Shown here in pieces: positions 34,817 to 43,674 of a stretch of DNA of 64,000 nt. The number at the start of each line of letters is the position of its first letter. Position 1 is the stretch's first letter. Below the pieces are notes generated by a model. The model ran no database searches. It worked only from the letters and a program-made list of their open reading frames with translations, and was not told where the DNA came from. A program made the position numbers and the translations under genes. The stretch is from Anabaena sp. WA102 (GTDB lineage: Bacteria; Cyanobacteriota; Cyanobacteriia; Cyanobacteriales; Nostocaceae), in NCBI RefSeq assembly GCF_001277295.1, contig NZ_CP011456.1:558001-622000 (forward strand), written 5' to 3'.

Positions 34817-36769
34817 ATGTTTATTAGTATTGAACAGATTAGAGAGTCTCTTAAACATTTGGAAAATGTAGATTCTTTTTGGGGAATTACTTTTTTGAAG
34901 TTTAAGCAATTACAATTACCAGTAGGTAATACGATTGAAATATCTCTATATTCGGAAATTAAAGATTTTTTAGAAAAAAACTATAAACTCTATAAGGACT
35001 CAACATTTTCTTATAGATGTTTCCGTTTATCAAAAAATAAAAATAGATGGATAAAACTTAACAGATATGTAAATTCTATAATAGAAGATGTTTATAGAGA
35101 GATTTATAAAGATATCCATACACCAATATTTAGAGAATCATTAATCAATAACATAAATGAAGACAGATGGGGCTGGAAAGATAACTATATTGAAATTTTA
35201 AAATCCTGTTTGTTTCAGTATGATAATCAACTGATTCCTACTTTTCATTTAGCTGTATGGCTATATCGTGAAAAAGAATGGTCATCTGAAACAACACCAG
35301 AAGATATTATTGAAAAATTTAAAGATGATTTTTTGATAAATGAACAAGAATTTAACAACTTATTTGATATTTCTATTCCTGAAAATACCAACATAAGCCA
35401 GCTTTTCAAAAATAAAAAAGTGTCTTGGACAGAATTGAAAACTGTTATTGAAAAACCTCCATTTATACCACCCGAAGAAGGTACTTTAACTTATCTAGAA
35501 ATACAAGGGGTAGGGGCTGCAAAAAAACTTTTTTTTGAACCAGCAGAACGACTGAGTTTAATTACAGGTGATAATGGACTGGGTAAAACTTTTTTACTAG
35601 AATGTGCTTGGTGGGCTTTAACTGGACAGTGGGCAAATTTACCAGCATATCCAACGCAAACCGGAAGTGAAGATGAACCTGTAATTACATTTAAAATTTC
35701 TGGAGATTCTGAATCTGATACAGAGAGTATTTCTTATGACTGGCAACTTCAAAGATGGAATGAAATTAAAAATCGCTCAACTATTCCAGGTCTTTTAATT
35801 TATGCCAGAGTAGATGGTTCTTTTGCCGTATGGGACACAGCAAAACAATATTTGTCATCTTCTTCACGGATTAGAAATATTGAGAAAAAACCACTTCCTT
35901 TTGTGTTTACAAAAGATGAGTTATGGAATGGTCAAAAAGATGAAAATGGCAATACTTTTATTAATGGATTATTACAAGATTGGATTCAATGGCAAAGTAG
36001 ACCAGATAAATATCCATTTGACACCTTAGTAAAAGTATTAGAACGTTTATCACCTCCCGAAGAAGGGGATTTAGGAATTTTGAAACCGGGAGAACCTGTC
36101 AGACTTCCTTATGATGCTAGAGAAATTCCCACCATAGAACATCCTTATGGAACTGTTCCCATTATTCATGCTTCCGCAGGGGTACAGAGGATAATTACAA
36201 TGGCTTATTTGATAGTTTGGGCTTATGAAGAACATAAAATACAATCAAAACTTATCCGCATAGAACCACAGAAGAGAATGGTTATTTTAGTAGATGAATT
36301 AGAAGCACATCTTCACCCCCAATGGCAAAGGGCTATTTTACCTGCGTTGTTAGATGTGAGAGATGATTTAGCATCTGATTTACAAGTGCAAATTATGGTT
36401 GCTACTCATTCTCCTTTAGTTATGGCATCTGTAGAACCTAGATTTGATGAAAGAGTTGATAAGCTATTTAGTTTAGAACTGGTGAAAAGCGATTTATTAG
36501 GTAATGAAGTCCAAATTGAAGAACTTCCTTTTATCCGTCAAGGTGTGGTAGACTCTTGGTTAATGTCTGATGTTTTCAAATTGCGTCATGCTCGTTCTTT
36601 GGAAGCAGAAAAGGCTATAGAAGCAGCGAAAGTTTTACAATTATCAGATAATCCAAATTCGGAAGATGTGGCAAGAGTATCAAATGATTTGGCAAGGTAT
36701 TTATCAGAAGATGATAGATTTTGGCCAAGGTGGGTTTATTTTGCAGAACAGCATGGAGTAGATTTGTGA
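34817..36769 (+). CDS. AAA/ABC-type ATPase of a Septu-like (PtuA-like) defence pair
   Basis: A 650-aa ATPase. Residues 1-210 form an unusual N-terminal region without recognised motifs. The ATPase starts at about 225 (LTYLEIQGVGAAKKLFF), with Walker A ITGDNGLGKTF (about 250), Walker B with LVDELEAHLHPQWQ (about 492) and the His switch ATHSPLV (about 534). This is the SMC-like, OLD/PtuA-type split-ATPase layout. A GTGA overlap joins it to an HNH gene, as in Septu-type anti-phage systems, where the ATPase senses phage and the HNH protein cuts DNA. The HNH partner is truncated here, so the system may be dead. Confidence 0.78.
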   Translation: MFISIEQIRESLKHLENVDSFWGITFLKFKQLQLPVGNTIEISLYSEIKDFLEKNYKLYKDSTFSYRCFRLSKNKNRWIKLNRYVNSIIEDVYREIYKDIHTPIFRESLINNINEDRWGWKDNYIEILKSCLFQYDNQLIPTFHLAVWLYREKEWSSETTPEDIIEKFKDDFLINEQEFNNLFDISIPENTNISQLFKNKKVSWTELKTVIEKPPFIPPEEGTLTYLEIQGVGAAKKLFFEPAERLSLITGDNGLGKTFLLECAWWALTGQWANLPAYPTQTGSEDEPVITFKISGDSESDTESISYDWQLQRWNEIKNRSTIPGLLIYARVDGSFAVWDTAKQYLSSSSRIRNIEKKPLPFVFTKDELWNGQKDENGNTFINGLLQDWIQWQSRPDKYPFDTLVKVLERLSPPEEGDLGILKPGEPVRLPYDAREIPTIEHPYGTVPIIHASAGVQRIITMAYLIVWAYEEHKIQSKLIRIEPQKRMVILVDELEAHLHPQWQRAILPALLDVRDDLASDLQVQIMVATHSPLVMASVEPRFDERVDKLFSLELVKSDLLGNEVQIEELPFIRQGVVDSWLMSDVFKLRHARSLEAEKAIEAAKVLQLSDNPNSEDVARVSNDLARYLSEDDRFWPRWVYFAEQHGVDL

Positions 36770-37062
36770 TTCCTATTAAACCCCAGCCTAAACCTGATGA
36801 TTTTGACGAAAAAGTTAGACAACCAGGTTTAGCTTTTTTAAGTAAAGTTCCTAATCCCAAAACTAAAGAGTGGAGAGATTATTGGCGAAAATCATTGCCT
36901 GATTTATACGATGCTTGTAATCATATTTGTGTATATTCAGCACAATGGATTCCTTATGACACAGGTAGCCCAGCAGTTGATCATTTTATTCCTAAAACGG
37001 TTAACCCTAAACTAGCTTTAGCCAGGGAATTAATTCCCTGTCTAATAGCTAAAGTCGGTTAA
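36766..37062 (+). pseudogene. HNH nuclease (PtuB-like), truncated by a palindromic repeat
   Basis: A GTG start overlaps the ATPase stop by 4 nt. The 98-codon frame has the expected start of an HNH nuclease of this group: CNHICVYSAQW (zinc or structural cysteines) and AVDHFIPKTVNPKLA (the catalytic DH). Directly after LA the sequence becomes a dispersed palindromic repeat, and the TAA stop lies inside its second palindrome (37053-37070). The conserved remainder expected after NPKLA, including the last catalytic part, is missing. It is probably non-functional, although a shortened protein may still be made. Confidence 0.75.
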
Positions 37063-37070
37063 AACCGACT
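37023..37070. repeat. Dispersed palindromic repeat, short copy 3
   Basis: CAGGGAATTAATTCCCTG, then TCTAATAGCTAAAGT, then AGTCGGTTAAAACCGACT: the same order of parts as the left half of copies 1 and 2. It interrupts the HNH gene. Just downstream, a 16-bp direct repeat (GGTTTCGATATTATTC) occurs at 37090 and 37151 in a 120-bp gene-free gap. Confidence 0.78.
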
Positions 37071-37186
37071 AATTATTGGGTTATGATCCGGTTTCGATAT
37101 TATTCGGTACTATGGTACTATCTGTATTCCGGTGGTACTATATTTATTCGGGTTTCGATATTATTCTGAAGTTTAAGGAAGTTTTT

Positions 37187-40100
37187 CTATCTCTTGGAAA
37201 TACTATAGAAAATGCTTTTGACAGTGCGGAATAAACGAGTAAAAGAGGAAGGTTGATGCCAAGTCTGATAAAATTCTGGATAAAGCATATTTTGGGCGAT
37301 TTTCCCAATGAGTTGATAATGTTCATTAGTTAGCTGATAACCACTTATGGCTTTAATTACCATAGGTTGATCACCAACGCCTATTTTCCCTAACCTATCA
37401 GCCGCCAAGTTACGGATACCCCCATCCTGTGATGTGTTGATTAATTCTACCAAAGCAGCGATCGCATCTGCATTACCAGGGTCTATTTCGTATAAGTTAT
37501 AAGCTGCCAACCCAAGGGTCTTATTATCCTGTGATGTTTTAATTAATTTTACTAAAGCAGCGATCGCATCTGCATTACCAGGGTCTATTTCGTCTAAGTT
37601 ATAAGCCGCCCATCTATGGGTCTCCTCATCTTGTGATGTGTTAATTAATTTTACCAAAGCAGCGATCGCCACTGGATTACCAATGCCTATTTTCCCTAAA
37701 CTTTCACTCACATAATCACGGATAAAAATATCCTGTGATGTATTGATTAATTTTACCAAAGCTGCGATCGCAACTGGATTACCAGGGTCTATTTTTCCTA
37801 AGCTTTCAGATGCGTTCCTAAGTGTCTGCTCATCCTGTGATGTATTGATTAATTTTACCAAAGCCGTGATCGCTTCTGCATTACCAACTCCTATTTTCCC
37901 TAAGCTTTCAGCGACAATTCCACGGATGAAAGTATCTGGTAATGTGTTAGTTAATTCTACCAAAGCTGCGATCGCAACTGGATTACCAGGGTCTATTATT
38001 CCTAAGCTTTCAGCCGCGCGCAAACGAGTATACCACGAATCCTGTGATGTGTTAATTAATTCTACCAACGCAGCGATCACAACTGGATTACCAACGCCCA
38101 TTTTCCCCAAGCTAAGAGCCACATATATATGGATAACCTTATCCTTTGATGTGTTGATTAATTGTACCAAAGCAGGGATCTCATCTGCATTACCAACGAC
38201 TATTTTCTCTAAGCTTTCAGCCGCCCGCCCACGGGTATACTCATCCTGTGATGTGTTGATTAATTCTACCAAAGCTGCGATCGCAACTGCATTACCAACG
38301 CCTATTTTCCCTAAGCTAACAGCCGCCATCCTATGGGTAGATTCATCCTGTGATGTGTTGATTAATTCTACCAAAGCTGCGATCGCAACTGGATTATCAG
38401 GGTGTATTTTCCCTAAACTAAGAGCCACGATCCAACGGGTATCTTCATCCTGTGATGTGTTGATTAATTCTACCAAAGCAGCGATCACCACTTGATTACC
38501 AATGCCTATTTTCTCTAAGCCTTCAGCCACCATTCTCTTAGTAAAAAGATCCTGTGATCTGTTAATTAATTCTACCAAAGCTGCGATCGCAACTGCATTA
38601 CCAAGGCCTATTTTCCCTAAGCTATCAGCCGCCTGCCTACGGGTAGATTCATCCTGTGATGTGTTGATTAATTCTACCAAAGCTGCGATCGCAACTGCAT
38701 TACCAAGGCCTATTTTCCCTAAGCTATCAGCCGCCTGCCTACGGGTAGATTCATCCTGTGATGTGTTGATTAATTCTACCAAAGCTGCGATCGCCTTTGT
38801 TCGATCTGTTTCTTGTATCGCTACATCTGCTTGAGCGTGAATATTACTATAATTAGAAATATCTAATGACCAATTAATAATTTGCTTAACTATTTCATCT
38901 GTTTGAGAAAAATCTTTAAATTCAGCAATTCCAGCAGCAGCTAAAAAATAGGTTCGATATTCATGAAAACCTTTATTTTTATATTTCACACAGCCATCTT
39001 TAAACTCAATTAATGCCTCAATAAACTGTTTTTTTTGAGTTCTTATATTTTCTTCTGGTCGTCCTAACCACAGCAATATTGTCTGTTTCCACTGTGGTTC
39101 AAAAATACGATATTTTTTATTTTTTACAGGTTTATTTTTATGGTTTCTGGGTAAGAAAAAATCCCAATCATTAATTGCTGTGGCAGCAAAGTATTCTTGA
39201 AATGAGGCATGAAAAAAAGCATACACAGGTTTTCTATCTGTATCTTTTCCCACCTTATTTAGCCAACCTAATCTCAAAGCTAAACTTAGTAGTGAATTTT
39301 TATCATCAGCATCACCCAAAAACTGATTAATAAACTCACCCCGCAAGCGAAAACGAGTTGCTTCTTTATCTATTGCTTCCCTCGCTAATTCACCTAATTT
39401 AATATTCAGTTGTTGACGTTGTGCTGCTTTCGTGACGAATTCATCTTGTTTCCATTTATAAAAATCATCAACTAATTGCTGATAGAATCCCGCTTGTGTA
39501 TCTTGTAATTTTCCCTCTCTGGCTTGCCAATTTAAACAAAGTAATGTTAATCGCAAAGGATTTTTAACTAAATCTTGAATGCGCTCTTTACCAGTTTCTT
39601 TTAAAGAATTACATAATCGTTTACCTCGTTCTCTATCCAGTTCAGGAATTGCGGTAAACCATTTATCAATAAACTTTTCTACCTGTTCAGGATAAGAAAA
39701 GTCTAAAGTTCGATAGATATCAAAATCATTAAGCGCATTGCTGCCACCATCCCATAAATTTAACCGACAAGTTACAACGATTCGTGCTTGATTAATACAT
39801 CCACTTTGCCGAATTTGTCTATGAATATCAGCTAAAATATGACCAGAATTACTAGATATTTCATCTAACCCATCTAATAATAGCCATACTCGACTTTTGT
39901 TAAATTGGGTGACAAAATCATTTTTAATTTGGTCTGTAGCTTCTGCTTGTCCTATTCTTTGACTAGCAGCAGTTAGCCAAGTATCAAATAAATATTTTTC
40001 TAATTTTTCACCTTGTAAATCGGCTAAAGATATCCAAATAATAATTGATTGATTAATTTTTTTAGATAAATAATCAACAATTTTTTGTAATAAGGTAGTT

Positions 40101-40384
40101 TTACCTGCCCCCGGTTCACCAATAATTGCAATGCGTTTACATTTACTTTTGCGTGTGTTTTTCTCTTTTAAAACTTGTTCTAAAAATTCCTGATTCTCAA
40201 ACTTTTGAATAATTTCAAGTTCTTGATAAAGTTCTGATCCTTTATCTGGAAAAGAATCATTTTCACGCTTAGATATTTCTTTTCGTTCTACTAAACCTAG
40301 TGGCACATAAACATCTGGCACTTGTAAATTAACCCCCTCAGAATAAGTGAGGGAATTTGTAGTTAATTTTTGCGTTTCTGCCAA
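37187..40384 (-). CDS. NACHT-HEAT segment downstream of the TGA
   Basis: The longest separate product, 1065 aa from a TTG at 40384. It lacks the N-terminal 154 aa plus 24 residues that still look coding between the TGA and the TTG, so this start is probably artificial. It contains the intact NTPase and sensor repeats. HEAT units share the pattern VAIAALVELINTSQD then SLGKIGxGNP, nearly identical at DNA level, each usually containing a GCGATCGC or one-base variant. Reading towards the stop, the last 50 residues (AQNMLYPEFYQTWH) match the end of the truncated paralogue at 41155. Confidence 0.75.
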   Translation of the reverse strand: MAETQKLTTNSLTYSEGVNLQVPDVYVPLGLVERKEISKRENDSFPDKGSELYQELEIIQKFENQEFLEQVLKEKNTRKSKCKRIAIIGEPGAGKTTLLQKIVDYLSKKINQSIIIWISLADLQGEKLEKYLFDTWLTAASQRIGQAEATDQIKNDFVTQFNKSRVWLLLDGLDEISSNSGHILADIHRQIRQSGCINQARIVVTCRLNLWDGGSNALNDFDIYRTLDFSYPEQVEKFIDKWFTAIPELDRERGKRLCNSLKETGKERIQDLVKNPLRLTLLCLNWQAREGKLQDTQAGFYQQLVDDFYKWKQDEFVTKAAQRQQLNIKLGELAREAIDKEATRFRLRGEFINQFLGDADDKNSLLSLALRLGWLNKVGKDTDRKPVYAFFHASFQEYFAATAINDWDFFLPRNHKNKPVKNKKYRIFEPQWKQTILLWLGRPEENIRTQKKQFIEALIEFKDGCVKYKNKGFHEYRTYFLAAAGIAEFKDFSQTDEIVKQIINWSLDISNYSNIHAQADVAIQETDRTKAIAALVELINTSQDESTRRQAADSLGKIGLGNAVAIAALVELINTSQDESTRRQAADSLGKIGLGNAVAIAALVELINRSQDLFTKRMVAEGLEKIGIGNQVVIAALVELINTSQDEDTRWIVALSLGKIHPDNPVAIAALVELINTSQDESTHRMAAVSLGKIGVGNAVAIAALVELINTSQDEYTRGRAAESLEKIVVGNADEIPALVQLINTSKDKVIHIYVALSLGKMGVGNPVVIAALVELINTSQDSWYTRLRAAESLGIIDPGNPVAIAALVELTNTLPDTFIRGIVAESLGKIGVGNAEAITALVKLINTSQDEQTLRNASESLGKIDPGNPVAIAALVKLINTSQDIFIRDYVSESLGKIGIGNPVAIAALVKLINTSQDEETHRWAAYNLDEIDPGNADAIAALVKLIKTSQDNKTLGLAAYNLYEIDPGNADAIAALVELINTSQDGGIRNLAADRLGKIGVGDQPMVIKAISGYQLTNEHYQLIGKIAQNMLYPEFYQTWHQPSSFTRLFRTVKSIFYSISKR
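37380..38790. repeat. Tandem 93-bp HEAT-coding DNA repeats
   Basis: About fourteen 93-bp units encode the HEAT repeats of the NACHT protein. The two units between about 38562 and 38770 are identical over nearly their whole length, indicating recent duplication or gene conversion. A HIP1 octamer or near match lies in most units, at the codons for AIAAL. Confidence 0.88.
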
Positions 40385-40456
40385 CAGTTCTCGGCAGATT
40401 TCTGTCCAATTAATGGGAGTTAACTTTGCCCGATTCTCCCCGTCGAGCGACTGTGG

Positions 40457-40921
40457 TCATTGAATATTAATGGTATCAATATTCTGGGCGAGTATTCCAC
40501 CTTTTTCTATTTTGATTTCTTCTGCTAATTTGCTAAAATTATAATTCTTAACAACTGAAGACTGATTTTTAATTTCTTCTGCTAATTTTTGAATTTTCTT
40601 AGCAGTTTCAGATTGATCATTATTAACTGCTGCTTCTACATCTAGCACAGCTTGAGCAATTTCTGGGTCTTTCTTGGCGGCTTCTGTGAGTTCTAACACA
40701 GCTTGACCATAATCTAATGGCTGAGGTTCATTTGCTTCAACAGCCTCAATTAATCGCGGTACTAGCTTCTTTTCACGTAACTTAGTGATTAATTTCCCTA
40801 CTTGCGTCCAGATTAAATCACCAAAATTTTCGCCAATTTTTTCTAGAGGTTTACTTACTAGAGGGTTACTTGATATAGCAGCAATAGTATTTACAACAGC
40901 CATGAGTGTTAAAGATTCCAT
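40457..40921 (-). CDS. N-terminal domain of the split NACHT protein
   Basis: A 154-aa frame ending at the TGA discussed above. The start MESLTLMAVVNTIAAISSN, with a helical KPLEKIGENFGDLIW, resembles the N-terminal adaptor or effector region seen before NACHT domains in cyanobacteria. An acidic middle (ELTEAAKKDPEIAQAVLDVEAAV) and a hydrophobic beta-like end (GGILAQNIDTINIQ) follow. If the TGA is not bypassed, this short protein is all that is made from the first start codon. Confidence 0.65.
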   Translation of the reverse strand: MESLTLMAVVNTIAAISSNPLVSKPLEKIGENFGDLIWTQVGKLITKLREKKLVPRLIEAVEANEPQPLDYGQAVLELTEAAKKDPEIAQAVLDVEAAVNNDQSETAKKIQKLAEEIKNQSSVVKNYNFSKLAEEIKIEKGGILAQNIDTINIQ

Positions 40922-41154
40922 AAATTCGCTATAAATTAAAATGGTGTAAAGATTATTTCAACAGATACGAATTGCTTGCAGCAGCGGTTCGCTATCCCTG
41001 TTTCGCAAAAGTTTTTACCAAACTCAGTATATCACGCAAATAAATGGTAATTTAAGCCTGTTGCTATGAATTTAGGACTAGCGTGAAAATAAACTACCAA
41101 TCTGATAATTTACATAACCCAGCAAACAGAAAAATGGAAAATATTTTTGATAAA

Positions 41155-42645
41155 TCAAGAATGATGCCAAGCTTGATAAAATTCTGGATAGGGCATATTT
41201 TGGGCGCAATTCCAAATCAAATCATAGTCTTCACTATCTAATTTATAGCGACGTAAAGCTTGCACCACCAAGAATATATCTTTATTGTTAGTGACTATCT
41301 TTCCTAAGCTTTTAGCGGCTAGTTTATGGGTGTACTCATTCTGTGATTTATCCAGAAGTTGCACTAAGGCGGTAATGGCTTTTTCATTATTCATACCTAT
41401 ATTGCCTAAGCTTTCTAGTGCATAGACAATAATTTCATCATTTTCTGATGTGTTAATAAGTTGCAATAAAGCGGAGATGGCTTTTTCGTTACCAGGATGT
41501 ATATTTCCTAAGCTTTCGGCTACTTGCACAAGGATATACTCATTCTGTGATGTATCTAAGAGTTGCCCTAAAGCAGAGATGGCTTTTGCATCACCTTTGC
41601 CTATTTCTCCTAATGTATAAAGTGCCTGACTAATCGCTTCTTCATCCTCTGATACATTTAAGATTTGGATTAAATTGGCAATGGCTTTTTCGTGATCAGT
41701 TTCTATTTGATATGGGGTTGTAGCAGCTTGGAGAATAAACGCTTTTTCGTGGTTATTGTCTATTTTTCCTAATCCACTTGTATATTTATTGCCTAATTTA
41801 TCTAGTAATTGTACTAGAGCAGAAATGGCTTTTTCATTGCCAATGCCTATTTTACCTAAGCTTTCAGCTAGTTGCCAATAAATAGCATCATTTTGTGCTG
41901 TATCTAAAATTTGCACTAAGGCGGAAATAGCTTGTTCATTACCATAGCCTATTTCTCCTAAGCTTTCAGTCGCTTGTTTACGGACATCATTATTTTCTGA
42001 TGTAGTTATAATTTTTAATAAAGCGGAAATAGCTTGTTCATTACCATAGCCTACTTTTCCTAAGCTTTTAACTACTCGTCTAAGGATATCTTTATCCTCT
42101 GAGGTATCTAATAGTTGTATTAAAGCGGAAATGGCTTTTTCACTACCAGATCCGATTGTCTCTAAGCTGGTAATGGCGAGAGAAAGGGTGAAATTTTGTT
42201 GTAATGTGTTGATTGATTGGACTAAAGTATCTATGGCTTTGGTTCTGTCGGTTTCTTGAAGTGCTACAGTAACTTGCTGTTCAATGCTATTGAAACAATA
42301 ATAATCTAATTTCCAATTTACCAGTTGTTGAACTATGTTATCAGCTTTTGCCGATTCTGGGAATTGAGCGATCGCTGCTGCTGCTAAAAAATAGGCGCGA
42401 TAACCATAAAAACCCTTACCCTGATATGGTACACAGCCATCTTCAAAATTGACCAAAGCTTGAATAAATGCCTCTTTTGACTCTTTGGGCACATCTTCGC
42501 GTCCAAACCAGGATAATATTACTCGTTGCCATTGGGGTTCAAAAATGCGGTATGCTTGATTGTCTATGGGTTGATTTTTATGGTTTTTGGGCAAGAAGAC
42601 ATCCCAATCATCAGTCACCGTTGTGGCAAAATCCTCTGGTTTCAT
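41155..42645 (-). pseudogene. 5'-truncated NACHT-HEAT paralogue (HEAT part only)
   Basis: A 496-aa frame homologous to the C-terminal two thirds of the neighbouring NACHT protein. It begins at DDWDVFLPKNHKNQP, which matches NDWDFFLPRNHKNKP located after the NTPase domain there. It continues with RIFEPQWQRVIL, FYGYRAYFLAAAAIAQF, about nine HEAT-like repeats (EKAISALVQLLDTSQN) and the same tail (AQNMPYPEFYQAWH). No NTPase is present, and the 140 bp upstream contain no trace of it. It is probably a remnant of a tandem duplicate, though a stand-alone HEAT protein cannot be excluded. Confidence 0.75.
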
Positions 42646-42788
42646 AAATTTACTATAAATAATAAAACTTATTTCGAGATTGACAGGTGGTATTTTGAAA
42701 AAAATTACTAGAATTCACTGTATCACGTTAGTAAATTATCATTTTAAATGTAACAATATGAATTATTAACTTTTTTCAGACTCAAATC

Positions 42789-43070
42789 ATGAAAGCAATT
42801 TGGAATGGTGCTATTCTAGCCGAAAGCGATAATACTGTAGTTGTGGAAGGAAATCATTATTTCCCGGTTGACGCTATTAATAAGGAATACTTTACAGACA
42901 GCAGCACTCATACCACTTGTCCTTGGAAAGGGGTTGCTAGTTACTACAGTGTTGAAGTTAATGGACAAGTTAATAAAGATGCCGCTTGGTATTATCCTAG
43001 CACTAAGGAAAAGGCTAAAAATATAGAAGGTTATGTTGCTTTCTGGAAAGGTGTAAAAATCGAAGCTTAG
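42789..43070 (+). CDS. DUF427-family protein
   Basis: A 93-aa small cytosolic protein matching the DUF427 family: KAIWNGAILAESDNTVVVEGNHYFP, then TTCPWKGVASYYSVEVNG and AWYYPSTKEKAKNIEGYVAFW. The family fold is a small beta barrel; its biochemical role is not known. The gene is complete and monocistronic. A palindromic hairpin follows 10 bp after the stop. Confidence 0.9.
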   Translation: MKAIWNGAILAESDNTVVVEGNHYFPVDAINKEYFTDSSTHTTCPWKGVASYYSVEVNGQVNKDAAWYYPSTKEKAKNIEGYVAFWKGVKIEA

Positions 43071-43080
43071 TAAACAAAAA

Positions 43081-43111
43081 GATTCCCGACTTCTTTAAGA
43101 AGTCGGGAATC
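43081..43111. terminator. Dispersed hairpin, copy C (between convergent genes)
   Basis: GATTCCCGACTTC-TTTAA-GAAGTCGGGAATC is a perfect 13-bp stem. It lies between the DUF427 gene and the convergent RHH-TOBE gene (10 and 14 bp from the stops), so it can serve as a bidirectional terminator. Confidence 0.75.
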
Positions 43112-43125
43112 TAAGTTAAGTATTT

Positions 43126-43560
43126 CTAATCTTTAGCAATCACAATATCATTAGATTTAATCACAGCATAGGCTTCTGTACCTTCAGATAATTCTAATTC
43201 TTCAGCGGAAACTCTAGTAATCATGGAAGTTAATTCAACTTTCTGAACGATTTCTAAAGTTATTTCAGTATTTATACTGCCTGTAGTTACTCGTTTTACA
43301 ATTCCTTTTAAAACATTACGAGAACTAACTTTTAATGCTTTTTTGGGACTAACAATTTCAAATTCAATATTTTTTGTTTCTGCTTTTTCTGGTGAAGTTG
43401 ATGATGATATGGACGGTGCTGAATATTGTTTAAGTCCCCGGACTAATTCTCGCAAAATCTCAGTTTTAGTCCGCTGGGAGTTTTGACAAAATTCTTCTAA
43501 TATCTTGCGTTCTTCTTCAGATGTTTGAAATGTCACCCAACCCTGGTCTTTTCTTGGCAT
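43126..43560 (-). CDS. Ribbon-helix-helix protein fused to a TOBE/Mop molybdate-binding domain
   Basis: A 144-aa protein with two parts. Residues 1-45 (GWVTFQTSEEERKILEEFC, then QRTKTEILRELVRGL) look like a ribbon-helix-helix DNA-binding domain. Residues 75-144 (SSRNVLKGIVKRV, TEITLEI, ITRVSAEELELSEGTEAYAVIKSNDIVIAKD) form a Mop/TOBE domain, which binds molybdate or tungstate. A Ser/Pro-rich linker joins them. This suggests a molybdate-responsive regulator or storage protein. No molybdate transporter is adjacent; moaC is 10 kb away. Confidence 0.8.
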   Translation of the reverse strand: MPRKDQGWVTFQTSEEERKILEEFCQNSQRTKTEILRELVRGLKQYSAPSISSSTSPEKAETKNIEFEIVSPKKALKVSSRNVLKGIVKRVTTGSINTEITLEIVQKVELTSMITRVSAEELELSEGTEAYAVIKSNDIVIAKD

Positions 43561-43674
43561 AAAACTACTAATTTATTGAGTAAATATAATCCTAATACAA
43601 TACTAGCAATAATCAATACAATCAAGGACGCAGACCCTGCGCCCCTACAGGTTTCTCTATATTGCTAATTCATT

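Larger units (their letters stand above)
37187..40921 (-). pseudogene. NACHT NTPase-HEAT protein split by an in-frame TGA
   Basis: One continuous frame of about 1244 codons, interrupted only by TGA at 40459-40457. The part before the stop (154 aa) has a helical N-terminal domain. After the stop the frame continues without break: PQSLDGENRAK, then INWTEICRELLAET, a normal NACHT lead-in. The NTPase has GEPGAGKTTL (Walker A, about 90 residues after the TTG at 40384) and LLLDGLDEIS (Walker B). Fourteen HEAT-like repeats of about 31 aa follow. Such STAND proteins are sensors in bacterial innate immunity. Whether the TGA kills the gene, is read through, or reflects a sequence error is open. Confidence 0.8.

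Noticed and set aside
37380..38790. CRISPR array
   Set aside because: The regularly spaced repeats are in-frame HEAT codons with no unique spacers. The STRR arrays elsewhere also lack spacers.
37743..38834. Long plus-strand reading frames antisense to the HEAT repeats
   Set aside because: They are translations of the 93-bp repeat on the wrong strand (repeating SSCDVLINSTKAAI). The minus-strand frame shows the true protein family.
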